In this document: one piece after another, positions 1-10,555 of the stretch
How positions within the stretch are numbered: the first letter of the stretch is position 1
How the letters are laid out: the number at the start of each line of letters is the position of its first letter
Assembly: GCA_015680685.1 (NCBI GenBank)
Contig: MNCI01001832.1
Coordinates: forward strand, 277,771-341,770
DNA: 64,000 nt
Source: Gnetum montanum
Taxonomy: Eukaryota; Streptophyta; Gnetopsida; Gnetales; Gnetaceae
Reading direction: 5' to 3'
The notes under the pieces: generated by a model
Databases searched by the model: none
What the model was told of the DNA's origin: nothing
What the model saw: the letters and a program-made list of their open reading frames with translations, nothing else
Made by a program: the position numbers and the translations under genes

Positions 1-146
1 ATACAAGCAAGCCTGGGAAGACAACGAACGATTAACCCCAAGTGTTTCTTGTGGCGTTAAGGCATTTAGTCTGCGGAGTTCGACCGGATCGTGCGTACAC
101 GCTCGTATTTATATGGTTGAGTGTAGGGGTACCTCGCCACTCATTA
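1..146 (+). repeat. LTR 3' end (5' LTR of E7, partial)
   Basis: It matches the last 146 bases of the LTR at 520-1327, including the shared terminal block ATGGTTGAGTGTAGGGGTAC found in every LTR here. The end reads CTCATTA instead of CTCATCA, one transition away from the canonical terminus. Confidence 0.75.
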
Positions 147-519
147 GCAATCATACAGCAATGAACTAGACTTGGAGGAAACACTCAGGATGGACTGGTG
201 CTGGAATGATTGTGCAAGGAACAAGATTGATAGCACGGCTATAGATGGACAAAGGAAGGTGCAATCTTGACATTGGTAGCAACTCGTCTTCTCCTTTTCT
301 CTCTCTCTCTTCTCTCTTAGCTGCCAAATAAGGCTGGATGTTAATTGTGTATAGTGTTCACTTTTGTAGTCATGAACACTAATGTTGTCATGTATTGTAA
401 TGTTGATCTGTTCACATGTCATCCCATTCATCATTATTTGTTATTCGAGTTAATAATTCCATACCTTTCCAATATTTTGTAAGGAATTTGAGGATGAGTT
501 TTCATTTGTTATGGGGGTA
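147..519 (+). other. E7 3' spacer ending in polypurine tract
   Basis: Non-coding. It aligns by eye with the 3' spacer of E6 (about 29093-29440, minus). It contains a CT-rich run near 290-320. The last 12 bases (508-519, GTTATGGGGGTA) are the polypurine tract that primes plus-strand DNA, directly abutting the LTR start TGATGAAC. Confidence 0.6.
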
Positions 520-1327
520 TGATGAACTGTGATATCGCGTATGCGATATCACTTCCACTACGCGATATCGCATATGCAATATTGCATCCTGCCTCATCTT
601 CTATAAATAAGAGGTGACGCCCTTGGTTTCAAGACAGTTAGATTTAGACCCTTAGCTAGACTCTTGCAGTTTTTTCATTCCAGAGTTAGAATTATTTTTG
701 TGTGCCCGCAGTAAGAGTCATAGAGTAAACGGATCTTTATTCGAGCAATTTGTACCTAATCACAATTTTGTGTAGGGAAATAAAGACAAACTTTATGATA
801 AACCTTGCAGCATACAGATTAAGTTAATTAGTAATTAATGATTGTTTAACGCTTTCCTAGCTAATTAATATCTCTCTCAATCTTGAACCCCCTTAGTTAA
901 ATACACTCAATACGACCACTTCGAGCATGCGTGTAGCACTTGGTAACCTAGTAATGATTAGCGTTTGGTAACCCTAGCAGCATTGCACTGGTTCAGGATG
1001 TGTATGCCAAGTGGGAACAGATACTGGTGTTAGGAACATTTAGAAACTAGTTAATGAATAGTTAATGTAAGTTAGCCATTTAGTTCTCTCTCCCTCTCCT
1101 TTATTAGTAGAAGACATAAAAAATACAAAAGCTATAAAAATCATATACCTTAAGCTTACTTAACCATACAACCGTGACAATACAAGTAAGTTTGGGAAGA
1201 CAACAATTGATTAACCCTGAGTGTTCCATTAAGGTGCATAAGCACTTAATCCTTGGAGTTCAACCAGATCGTGCGTGAAATTCTTATATTCATATGGTTG
1301 AGTGTAGGGGTACCTCACCACTCATCA
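520..1327 (+). repeat. LTR (3' LTR of E7)
   Basis: 808 bp, from TGATGAAC to CTCATCA. U3 carries several palindromes built on GATATC: 531-550 (near-perfect), GCGATATCGC at 562-571 and TGCAATATTGCA at 575-586. TATA box TATAAATA at 602-609. The downstream part has the family's TTGGTAACC repeats (about 939-975) and the conserved terminal block near 1292-1313. Confidence 0.85.
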
Positions 1328-2690
1328 CTAATGGTTACTCATGGAATTCCAAATTGCATTAAAATATGTTTCCTTAGAAAAGCCACAACTACCATAACAT
1401 GATTTGTTGAAGTAGCTTTAGCTTCTACCCATTTAGTGACATAATTAATACATACTAAGATATATTAACATCCATTGGAAGGTAGGAATGGTCCTAAAAA
1501 ATCAATATCCCATACATCAAAAGGTTCTGTTATTAAAATGTGATTAAGTGGCATCTCCTATCTTTTTATCATTACCCCTAAATGTTAACACTTGCTACAT
1601 CCTTGGACATATATGTGAGTATCTTTAAAAATAGTGGGCTAGTAAAATCGTCTCTGCAATATTTTTATAGTAGTTCTATGGCTATCAAAATGTCCACCTC
1701 TAAGGTCATCATAACACATGTAGAATCTCTTGTTCTTCTTCTTCTACCAGATATCTTGCTAAATTATCCTTACATATTTAATAGAGATATGGTTCATTCC
1801 AAATATACTTAGAGATGCTTCTTAGAAAAGACTTCTTTCCTCCTTACTCCATTGAGTTGACGTTTTCATTGTGGCCAAATAGTTTGTTATGTTTGTGAAT
1901 CAAGAGTTCTTTTTTGTTAAAAAGAGTTGTTTATCAAGAAATTTATCATTAAATAATCCTCTTGTTCTATGTTCCTCCTTGGTTTCTAGTCTAAAAAGAT
2001 TGTCTATCACAACATTTTCTCTACCTCTCTTGTCTAGTATATCAAGATCAAATTCTTGGAGTAGAAGGCACTACCTCATAATCCTAGCATTTTCTATTTT
2101 TTTGTTGGCTAGGATTTTTATGGTTGAATGATCAATGTATAGCTAGTTTTATATCCTATTACATAATGCCTAAATTTATTCAATGCATACATAATGACTA
2201 AAAGTTCCTTTTTTTGTTGTTGTCTAGTTATTGAGCTTGATCTAAACTTTTGGAAACACAGTAAATTATGCTTAGTTTGTTTTCTATGTATTGGCCCAAA
2301 ATTGCCCCTACAGCTGTGTCACTAGCATCACACATTAAGTCAAAGGAAAAGTACCAATTAGGTGCATTAAGGACTAGGGTAGTAGTTATTCTTTCTTTAA
2401 GTTCGTAGAATACTTTTTAGCAATCACCAGTCCAATAAAAGATACATCTTTTTCTAAGAGCATATAAAGGGGTTTAGCAACTTTTGAAAAGTCTTTAATG
2501 TATTGTCTATAATATCTAGCATGACCTAAGATGGATCGATGTGTTTTTAAATTTTTTGGAGCTAGAAGTGTAGAAATAACCTTTACTTTTTCATCCTCCA
2601 TTTTAATTCCTTCTTTTGAGATTACATGTTCTAAAATTACACTGCTTGTTACCATCACTTTAATGTTTTGGACTTATTGAGTTGGTTTAT
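1328..2690 (-). pseudogene. Antisense gypsy pol fragment (RT end, RNase H, integrase)
   Basis: On the minus strand 2658-2386 reads as the end of reverse transcriptase: a dozen residues after LEHVISKEGI comes the motif ILGHARYYRQYIKDFSKVAK, the connection region typical of the Athila/Tat side of Ty3/gypsy. Farther along, about 1540-1330 reads as the integrase core ([13 protein letters not shown], then YVTKWVEAKA), with stops. Between them a degenerate RNase H is expected but I could not read clear motifs. The pol sequence differs from that of E0, E3 and E6, so this is another lineage. E7's LTR interrupts it just before the second catalytic aspartate. Confidence 0.7.
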
Positions 2691-3923
2691 GATCTAGATC
2701 ACCAATAGCTATACAAGTGAGTCCTCCCCAAAGTAGGCTTCCATATAAAATTTCCTTTCATAATCATCTCATAAGATGTTCATGATTACTTTTCAGATTG
2801 AATGTTGATTAAGTCTATGTTCTAACTACCATACAAATGCTATTGTTACAATATTGCACTATACTAAACAAAACCATCAATCCCATAATTTCATGTTGTA
2901 GTGAGGTAGAATGGAATGAGAAAGAATTGCATATATTAGTTGTGAGGTATCTTACCATTTTTACAATAGTTTATTCTATTAATTATGGTTATCATGACCA
3001 TCATACCTATCTATCCAAGTTCCAAACCATGTCCACACCTTTGTTAGTGACATCACATTGCATAATCCTGGCTCCACCACCATGAGACCAATCACAATCA
3101 CATGAAAATACTATATTGCTTTAAAGAAAAAACTAGGAAGCATAAATTAGATCTATGTGATAATTAATTAATGATTAGAATTTAGTTTAGGAATCTCGGC
3201 CATTAGTTATAGGAGTACCTTCAAGCATGGGTTACATGTCTTTTTAGTGGTACCTCAATAATATTTTTATGTATGTTAATTAATTAATTATTTTTTTATC
3301 CTTACAAGATGACTACCTTTATGCATGAAGCACATGTATTTCTAGTGTCATAGTAAGGTAACAACTTTCAACAAAAAAGCTACTTCCACCAAAATTAAAA
3401 CATGAGTAATTGTATAATCATGTGAAGTAGTGGAACCCATAGAGGAAGCCTAGAGAATCAACAAATCCCCTTAATACTACACCCTTTCCAACCCTTCTTG
3501 GTCCTTTTTATTTTCTTGAAGCCATAACAATCATGAGTTAATTTTAGTTTCATATGATAAGAAGCATATTACTTATATGATAACGACCTCTTATTTATAG
3601 AAATTGAAGGAATAAATGATGTGGTCTCACTACCATTATTGCCTAATATTTTAACATCATATAACATAGTCCAAATAACAAGGCTAATCTCTATACATAA
3701 GTAATAAATTTTATTAATAAAAACTTGAAAAATGACTTAAATAAAGGGTTAAATGACTTAAAGAAAGTGAGAAATTATACAAAATGGAAAACATAGGAAG
3801 AATTAGAAAATACCAAATAAAGAAAAATTTTTAAGGAATCAGAAAATTATTAGAAAGTATAAAACCAAAAATATTAAATTAATAAATTGTAAAACAAGAA
3901 TATAAAAATGCACTTAGGTTAAC
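2691..3923 (-). other. E0 3' spacer (distal part)
   Basis: Non-coding, AT-rich. By eye it is collinear with E6 29800-31000: shared landmarks are CAAGTGAGTCCTCCCCAAAG at 2713-2732 (E6 29808-29827), a CTCACTACCATTATTG block at 3628-3643, and an AAATCCCCTTAATACTAC block near 3464-3481. A degraded remnant of the stem-loop described for E6 lies at about 2710-2770. No ORF2 is present here. Confidence 0.55.
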
Positions 3924-4809
3924 TGATGAAGCATCCAATGGATAGCATCGACTAGGCCATGTCGACAAAGCCCTGTCAACGCAGTCGCATCAACGTGACC
4001 CCGTCGATGCATCTTTCCACACATTGACATGGCCTCGTCAACGCAAAGTTCATTTTTCGCTATAAATATGCATGCACCCACCACATTCAAGCATCTTATG
4101 TTCAAGTTGTAGCGAAGCTCTTACAATTTTTTTTCGTAGGAGTTAGACTATTTTCCCAAGTGCATGCCCGCAGTGTGATGCTTGTAATTCTACGAAACCT
4201 TTATTCAAGTGTGACATACTTGGACACACACATAATCGATAATAAAGATAGAGATTACTCCATCAATGCAGAATTCACTTAGTTTTAATTATTTAATTGT
4301 TACTTTTATTTATTATTTTCTTAGTTAATATTTCCTTACCATCATTTACTATTCTTGTTGTTAAATGCGGAATGAGTAGGACTTAATCACAAACATTGAA
4401 GTGTAACTACTTGGTAACTTAGTAGCGTATCTAGGAGTGCTCAAGTAATATACACTTGGTAAGCCCAGAAGTAGTACACGAGCTCCAGGATGTGTATAGA
4501 TGATTAAGGATAGATGCTCATCGCACCTAGGCTAGCTTAGATTCTCTTCTTCCACTCCCTCTTAGCTAAAACAAAGTTATTTTCCATTGCCTCTAGGAGT
4601 AGCACTAGTTTAGGCCCACATCATACACCTCACTTTGGACTAAACCATATGTGACAAAGCAAATACTAATCCAGGTGGGAAGACAGTGAACTGTGATCAA
4701 TGTGGAACAATCTAGATACCACAACTAGCCTGTCCATGGAGTTTGACTGGATCATGCGTGAACGCTCGTATTCATATGGTTGAGTGTAGGGGTACCTCAC
4801 CACTCATCA
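3924..4809 (+). repeat. 5' LTR of E1
   Basis: 886 bp, TGATGAAG to CTCATCA. U3 (about 3945-4045) is a run of short modules around GTCGAC, GTCAACGCA and GTCGATGC. TATA box TATAAATA at 4061-4068. Direct TTGGTAA repeats near 4409-4461. Confidence 0.9.
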
Positions 4810-4810
4810 T

Positions 4811-4828
4811 TGGCATCGTTGCTAGGGA
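4811..4828 (+). promoter_or_regulatory. PBS for tRNA-Asp (E1)
   Basis: One base after the LTR the sequence TGGCATCGTTGCTAGGGA matches the complement of the plant tRNA-Asp 3' end (recalled as TGGCGCCGTTGCCGGGGA) at 14 of 18 positions. All four differences are C-to-T or G-to-A. Confidence 0.85.
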
Positions 4829-4941
4829 CAATGCTAGTTTTTTAGATTAGTTATATCATACAAGATTGACATAACAAAGTATTCACAATATATCTTTTAG
4901 AAAGAAGTCATTGCAAATAAGTCACACACAAGTTCACAATA

Positions 4942-7271
4942 ATGTCTCTCTCACAAGACTATGACAACACAATAATTAGTGAGGCAATTCATTGAAGAAC
5001 CAACGAAATATATGATGATGAAGATGAAGTTAGGAGTACTCAATCCTATGCAAGGGTCTCCTATGATCATGAGCACCCCAACGATACTCATGGACTCTTG
5101 TCATCCAACTCTAGCATCTCTGGTAAGGATGGGACATCCCATAGAATGAGGGGGCCCGTAAGGCCTAGGACCTTCTCAATAGTTAACAAGAATCTATCTA
5201 GGGATGATTGGGAGACTTATCAAAGTCATGATGAGCCTTCCAGTTCTTTCTCTCCCTCTGCCCCTTCAACGTCAGGTCATGACACGGATGATCGTCTTTC
5301 AAGGGGTCGGCGTAGAAATAAAAATCGAACCCATGGGCAAAGTTAGAAACACCAACATGAACGAAGACAACATCGTCCCAACTCACAAATTCATAACCTA
5401 CCTAATGATGATGAACCCCTGTTGGCCACTAAGAGCCTAATGCATATACAAGAGGCTATTTGAATATCCCACATGCATCGCAAGTAAATTCGTCTACCCA
5501 GGCTTGATTTAAATAACCTTTCCAAGTTTTCCGGAGGCTATGATTTAGATCCACAACATCATTTACAAGCCTTCTACGATGCCTGTGTATGGAACAATAT
5601 TGATAATGGGTGGTAAAAACTTAAGCTCTTTCCTACAACACTCGTTGGCTAAGCAAAAGTATGGTATAGGTCCTTAAGACCACAATCAACTTGACATTGG
5701 TCGACAATGGTAGAACTCTTCAATGAAAGATATCAAACCTATGCAAGAGGGTCAACCTTGGGGAGACAAATCCAAGGATGGAAACAGGGGTAGCATGAAC
5801 CCTTGGACATGGCCTTAGAAAGATACTATTCATTGTTAAATAATCGCCCAGGCCATGGATTCTTCAGGAAAGGCTAATGTACCACATCATGGATGGGCTT
5901 CATAATGAAACAAGGGAGTCCTTAAGGATGTATGCCCTAGGTTAACTATATGAGCTACAGACCCATTAACTCCAAGAGCTTATCCAACAGGTAGCAAAAG
6001 AAGAAGGAGAAATAGCTAAATGGGAGAATGTTGAAAGTTCTCAACAAGACCAAAATCTCAACTTAGCAAGGATCCATGATCATGAAGAGGAGAAATCAAC
6101 TCACTTCAAGGAGGTGGAATCATCTTTGCCAATCCTACAATCACTAGATGAAATTGAGGCAAAGATCAATAAGATGATAGACTGGGTACATGAAAGATGT
6201 GGAGAATATGCCAACATTATTAGAGGAAGGATCATGACGAACCAAGAAATAGGACAGAACACCACTAGACAATCCAAAAGAAGGGTTGAAGAGAATAAGG
6301 ATAAGAACTCAACTACCAATCATATGTATCAATGTAATATTTGCCTATACGATCACCCCAAAGGCCAATGTCCAATCTTGTCACATTTACTTAAGCATTT
6401 GGAAGGAATGTTACATCTTGATTTTGTACAGAAATACCAAGTTCAACCATAGTGGCGAAAACCCCAGTCATGGGGGAGGCCATCGTCAAATTGGTCACAC
6501 CATTCCTAGCATCTAAACCTAAGCGCTTATTATGTTTAGCATCCTGTTTCCCCAAGTAGGTCAACACCCTCTATTTCACCACATCATTATCATTCTCCTG
6601 AGTACTATCAACCCATGTCCTCTCCAAGAAGATCACCACCTCATGTTTCTTACACTTCTCTTCGCCCTCAATATTCTCATCATTCATCTCCTTCTACATT
6701 GCCACCAGTTGTGCTAGAAGGTTTTGCACCAAAGCATCAACCCATGAATGTTACTTGTGCTACTACTGTCAACAACAATGGGAACCCTCCACAACATCGA
6801 AATCATCCTTTCTTTAGGAAGGATCATAGAAAGAGACATCATGGTTCTAAAACCACTACATCCTCCAACACAGCACAAGTTCAATGTTGTGATGCATCTG
6901 CCCCCTTGAACTCAATGCCTCCTATTACTCTATCTAGGCCACCAATCAATACTTCAACAACCATGCAACCTAATGAATATAGCCATGTAGAAAGACATAT
7001 TGATCCTTGCATACCATCTTATGGTCACAGGTGCCATATTGGGTCAACTCCTTATCAATTAACCACATCTTATAACTTGCCCCACTATGTCAACTTTAAT
7101 CAAGTGTGTGAACCCCAATTTGGGTACATTCCAACCACCAAATCCAAAGACACCTAATGGTTTGGATATGCCCAAGTCCCAATATTTCCAAAATGCATAG
7201 ATCCAAACCTTTCATTTATTAATTCTCGCCATGATCAAAAGTTTAGTTATGGAGGATATCCTCCATTCTAA
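4942..7271 (+). pseudogene. gag: E1 gag (broken)
   Basis: The start ATG at 4942 (MSLSQDYD) is shared with E2. An N-terminal Ser/Arg-rich region is followed by a retrotransposon gag core at about 5480-5760 (KLKLFPTTLVG, then MVELFNERYQTYAR), a Lys/Glu-rich region, and a zinc knuckle CNICLYDHPKGQC (C-x2-C-x3-H-x4-C) near 6333-6371, the spacing seen in Athila-type gag. A Pro/His/Tyr-rich tail (about 6615-7157) ends near SYGGYPPF at 7271. In-frame stops and at least one frame change between about 5350 and 6110 disable it. It would form the particle coat. Confidence 0.8.
7243..7260 (+). promoter_or_regulatory. Internal polypurine-tract-like motif (E1)
   Basis: TTAGTTATGGAGGATATC at the end of gag. 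The same motif occurs in E2 (52080) at the end of gag, and at the end of pol in E3 (20349) and E6 (31090, minus). It resembles the true polypurine tracts TTAGTTGTGGGGGTA next to the 3' LTRs. See findings. Confidence 0.4.
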
Positions 7272-8293
7272 CAAGCAGAATTAATAAATGTTTTTCCTTT
7301 TCTTCAATTTTACAATTTTTTGTTTTCTAGTTTTTCATCTTTCAATTTGTTGTTTTATCTTTTTATCTTTTTATGGGTAATCTCATCTATAAATAAAACC
7401 CTCATGTGACCCATTGGTTGAGGTGTTCTATGCTATCAAGTCTCTAGTGACTAATTACTTGGACAACAAGCCATCACATCCATCCAGTCTATTAATAAGA
7501 GGTTCTACTCTAGGTACAATGATATTCTTGTCATCATGAAAACTTAAAAGTAATTTTGTGCTCATTATGCCCAGAACGAAGAATGATGAACTAAGAAGGA
7601 ACGACTAGGGTGTGACATCAAGGGGACTTGTGGATTTTCTTTGGTGACATCTGTAGGTGCTATCATGCAACTTGGTTGTACTAAGATCCCTATAGATCTA
7701 ACGACAATGAGAGTAAGATTAATAAAGGCACTTAATAAAGAAACCCAATGCTATTCTAGGGGGTCCCACTAGAAAGACATGCACCCATGACTAAAGGTAG
7801 GTAACTTCTTTGGATTACACATTAAACAAAAAAGGGGGAAAAAGAAGAAGAAGAGAGAATGTGTGCCAAAGTAGCCAGATAAAAACAAATGTGCCACAAA
7901 GAAATTCTAAATCACTCCTCCCTTGAACAAAATGCTAAGTGATCATACGCCTTGCTGTCATGATGCTCTTATGTTTTTCCATCATTGGATGAAACAATGC
8001 GATGTCACTAATCAAAGGAATGGACTTGGTCTTGATTTTAGAGCGATAGGCTAATAACACATTAATCACACCCTACACTCAAGATTCATTATGCCCTGGG
8101 TCAGTTACCTCATGTTCCAATCTCTACAATCCCTTCCACAATTTGCCTCATCTTTCTATTCATGTATTTGCGACTCGTGTCTTGTGTAGCATTGAACTTA
8201 TATCTCATCACGATGGTATCTACATGTGTGTGTTTTGTGCAACTGGTGTGGATTACATTTCACCCTTCTAGTGCCTATGGAAATTTTCAGGGT
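7272..8293 (+). other. Conserved non-coding spacer of E1
   Basis: There are no sustained reading frames. It starts with a T-rich tract (7290-7375) and then aligns closely with E2 52110-53109, including blocks near 7605-7700 (E2 52405-52500) and 8080-8290. The conservation of non-coding sequence between two decayed copies suggests it was once under constraint or that the copies are recent relatives. Confidence 0.6.
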
Positions 8294-8352
8294 GGTTATG
8301 TAAGGGCATCATAGGTAGGAACCTGCTTTGGGGAGGACCCACTTGCATAACC
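8294..8352 (+). ncRNA. Conserved stem-loop in spacer (E1 copy)
   Basis: The 5' arm GGTTATGTAAG (8294-8304) pairs with the 3' arm CTTGCATAACC (8342-8352), 11 pairs with one G-U. The loop contains GGGGAGGACCCA. Equivalent hairpins are at 53110-53167 (E2), 21377-21431 (E3) and 29804-29857 (E6, minus). The function is unknown; it could be an RNA signal of the element. Confidence 0.45.
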
Positions 8353-8536
8353 TTTGTAATTTACACTCAGTGCACATCACCACCACATCATTTTATACCT
8401 TCCATGTACTTCATTACCAAATTTATTCTTTCCCTTATCATAACATGCCCTTTTTTCTCATTCTGTTCATGCATTTCATTATCAAATTCTATCCCATTAT
8501 ACTTTTTGTGCATCTTGATCTATTCAATGTTCCCTG

Positions 8537-8600
8537 GACACAATATCGAGTCTGCGCTATTGGGTACGCAATATCACATCCATCAAAACTATATATATGG
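8537..8600 (+). promoter_or_regulatory. Internal U3-like promoter block with TATA (E1)
   Basis: A short cluster of modules (CACAATATCGAG, GCTATTGGGTACGCAATATC) followed by a TATATATA-type box at about 8590-8597. It resembles the U3 region of the E2 LTR (48815-48860) rather than E1's own LTR. It lies 515-580 bp before the ORF2 ATG. Inferred to be an internal promoter; no transcript evidence. Confidence 0.4.
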
Positions 8601-8850
8601 ATCCCCCATGCACATCAACATCATTTTACACTATTCATGCATGGGGAGTTGTTCAAATTTTCTTCCACAAACTTGCTAGCATGTGCACCTATCATTCAAA
8701 CATCCATAACTTGCTCATTAACACTTTGATTCCGATTCCAATTGAACCTATCTGCACCCGGAGTGTTCAACTTAGTCGTTGGGGAAGGGTACACTCCAAG
8801 TTGCATATAATTTTCCAAAATTTATCATCACCCAAAGGATATCATGAAGG

Positions 8851-9114
8851 GTAAATGACCGTAGAAACTATTTAAAAAGTTGCCAAATCAATTTTCTCTC
8901 TTCACCACTCATACCATGAGAATTAATTTTTGGAGTCACCTAATCAAATTGGGCCTAATATCAAAAATTTTAGGGGACATTTTCCTAAAATTTCCTAACT
9001 CTAAATCACACAAAACCCAAAAAACAACACACAAATTCATTAAAGGAAAGAAGTAAGGGTATAAGTCACATTTTGTAAATAACCTTACTAATAGTTGGCC
9101 CCATGTGATTGCAG
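8851..9114 (+). other. Candidate leader intron before ORF2 (E1)
   Basis: Donor GAAGG/GTAAATG at 8851 and acceptor GTGATTGCAG ending at 9114, with a CTTACTAAT branch-like motif about 30 nt upstream of the acceptor. It is 264 nt and AT-rich. The acceptor touches the ORF2 ATG. The same layout occurs in E2 and E3. Confidence 0.4.
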
Positions 9115-10219
9115 ATGGCCCCTAAACATGGATAGCAAAGAGGACCCTCTCAAGGTGCATCCAAACAACCAAGGAGAGGCAAAGGGTAGGCATCTCTTAA
9201 GGAACGTACAGAATAGGAGGCACAATCATTCAACATCCATCAAGAGCATCTTGTTACTGTGCAATTGGGACAGGCTAAAAGAGGAGCCACTGAAGCACCT
9301 GAACAAGGACAGCATTTCATATTGTCCCCAAAATGTGTTAAGGTAATCCATGAAAGGTCCACGTTAGTAGCCGTGATTGTGAAACTCAACTTTGGACCTT
9401 TCACTAAGTTCACTCCTGAAGCAATCAAGGACCAACTCAAAGGGTCCCCATTATGGCCTGTCCTCTTTGAAAGTGGTGCCTGGTACTTGGGAGAGACATA
9501 CCAATTTTGGCACAATATAGAAGAAGGTACCATAGTTAATATTGGTGGTGTTTTTGTGGATTTCTCGACCAAAGCCATTTTGGAAGTGTTCAATCTTCTG
9601 AATACAGGGTCGAAAATTACTCACCTACCCACTTGCTCTAATGTTGATGCACAAAAAATTTGGTTGAAAAGGGATGTCCAAGTAAGTAGTTGAGAAAGAA
9701 ATCCATATGGCCAAGGCCCATATCAACACTCTTAGTGCTTAAAATACTAATTGGTGGGCCATATTGGATACCTATGCTTTTGTCCACCAAGTAGAGCTCA
9801 AAAGCTAGGACCTGTAGATACAAGATCTTATAGCATACATGGAATTGGCAAACCTATGGTATGCTAATTTATCCATCCTAATAGTAGGATGCCCTAGAAC
9901 AGAGCTGAAGAAGTAGGTAGAAACCACCTACATGAAATATGAAACTGAATTTGCTAAGCACAAGAAGACATTGCAAAAATTAGAAGTTGCAAATTTTGAG
10001 TTAGAGGTGGTTAAGCTACCAAGGACAAAAAATATGTCGCAGTAGACTTGGCTCGATGGCTTACAGACTACTTGGAATACAAGGACAAGACCAGAGCCTA
10101 TGAGGAGCAATGACAGTTGTTTACGACCTGGTATGTCAAGGCCAATCAAATGTTCCCGCAACTATCATGTCCATGGGAGATGCCAACTCCATCAACCATT
10201 GGAGCATCAGCATGGATGG
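9115..10219 (+). pseudogene. E1 ORF2: PF20167-like protein with coiled coil (broken, enters gap)
   Basis: The ATG at 9115 starts a frame with three early TAG codons, then an open stretch (about 9226-9690) with LNFGPFTKF, SPLWPVLFESGAW and VNIGGVFVDFSTKAI, the beginning of the putative plant transposon protein domain seen better in E3. Compared with E2, about 1.5 kb (end of that domain, Pro-rich linker, most of the coiled coil) is missing, with the junction near 9620-9660. The remainder (9690-10219) is the C-terminal coiled-coil part, matching E3 around 24600-24750. The frame then runs into the assembly gap. Role unknown. Confidence 0.65.
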
Positions 10220-10555
10220 NNNNNNNNNNNNNNNNNNNNNNNNNNNNNNNNNNNNNNNNNNNNNNNNNNNNNNNNNNNNNNNNNNNNNNNNNNNNNNNNN
10301 NNNNNNNNNNNNNNNNNNNNNNNNNNNNNNNNNNNNNNNNNNNNNNNNNNNNNNNNNNNNNNNNNNNNNNNNNNNNNNNNNNNNNNNNNNNNNNNNNNNN
10401 NNNNNNNNNNNNNNNNNNNNNNNNNNNNNNNNNNNNNNNNNNNNNNNNNNNNNNNNNNNNNNNNNNNNNNNNNNNNNNNNNNNNNNNNNNNNNNNNNNNN
10501 NNNNNNNNNNNNNNNNNNNNNNNNNNNNNNNNNNNNNNNNNNNNNNNNNNNNNNN
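10220..10555. other. Assembly gap (336 N)
   Basis: Run of N spanning the end of ORF2, the 3' spacer, the polypurine tract and the first part of the 3' LTR of E1. By comparison with the 5' LTR about 343 bases of LTR alone should be missing, so the stated gap length is too short. Confidence 0.95.

Larger units (their letters stand above)
1..1327 (+). mobile_element. E7: deletion derivative of a Ty3/gypsy LTR retrotransposon
   Basis: Two LTR copies in the same orientation flank only about 370 bp of internal sequence, so gag and pol are gone. The left LTR is cut by the window edge and only its last 146 bases are seen. The retained internal piece matches the 3' spacer of E6, including a pyrimidine-rich CT run, and ends in a polypurine tract. 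The right flank (1328 onward) is an antisense gypsy integrase, so the element landed inside an older one. No PBS follows the first LTR, consistent with an internal deletion that began at or near the LTR edge. Confidence 0.7.

Noticed and set aside
1582-2131. Plus-strand frames at 1582-1812 and 1889-2131
   Set aside because: They are antisense to a decayed gypsy RNase H/integrase and show no motif.
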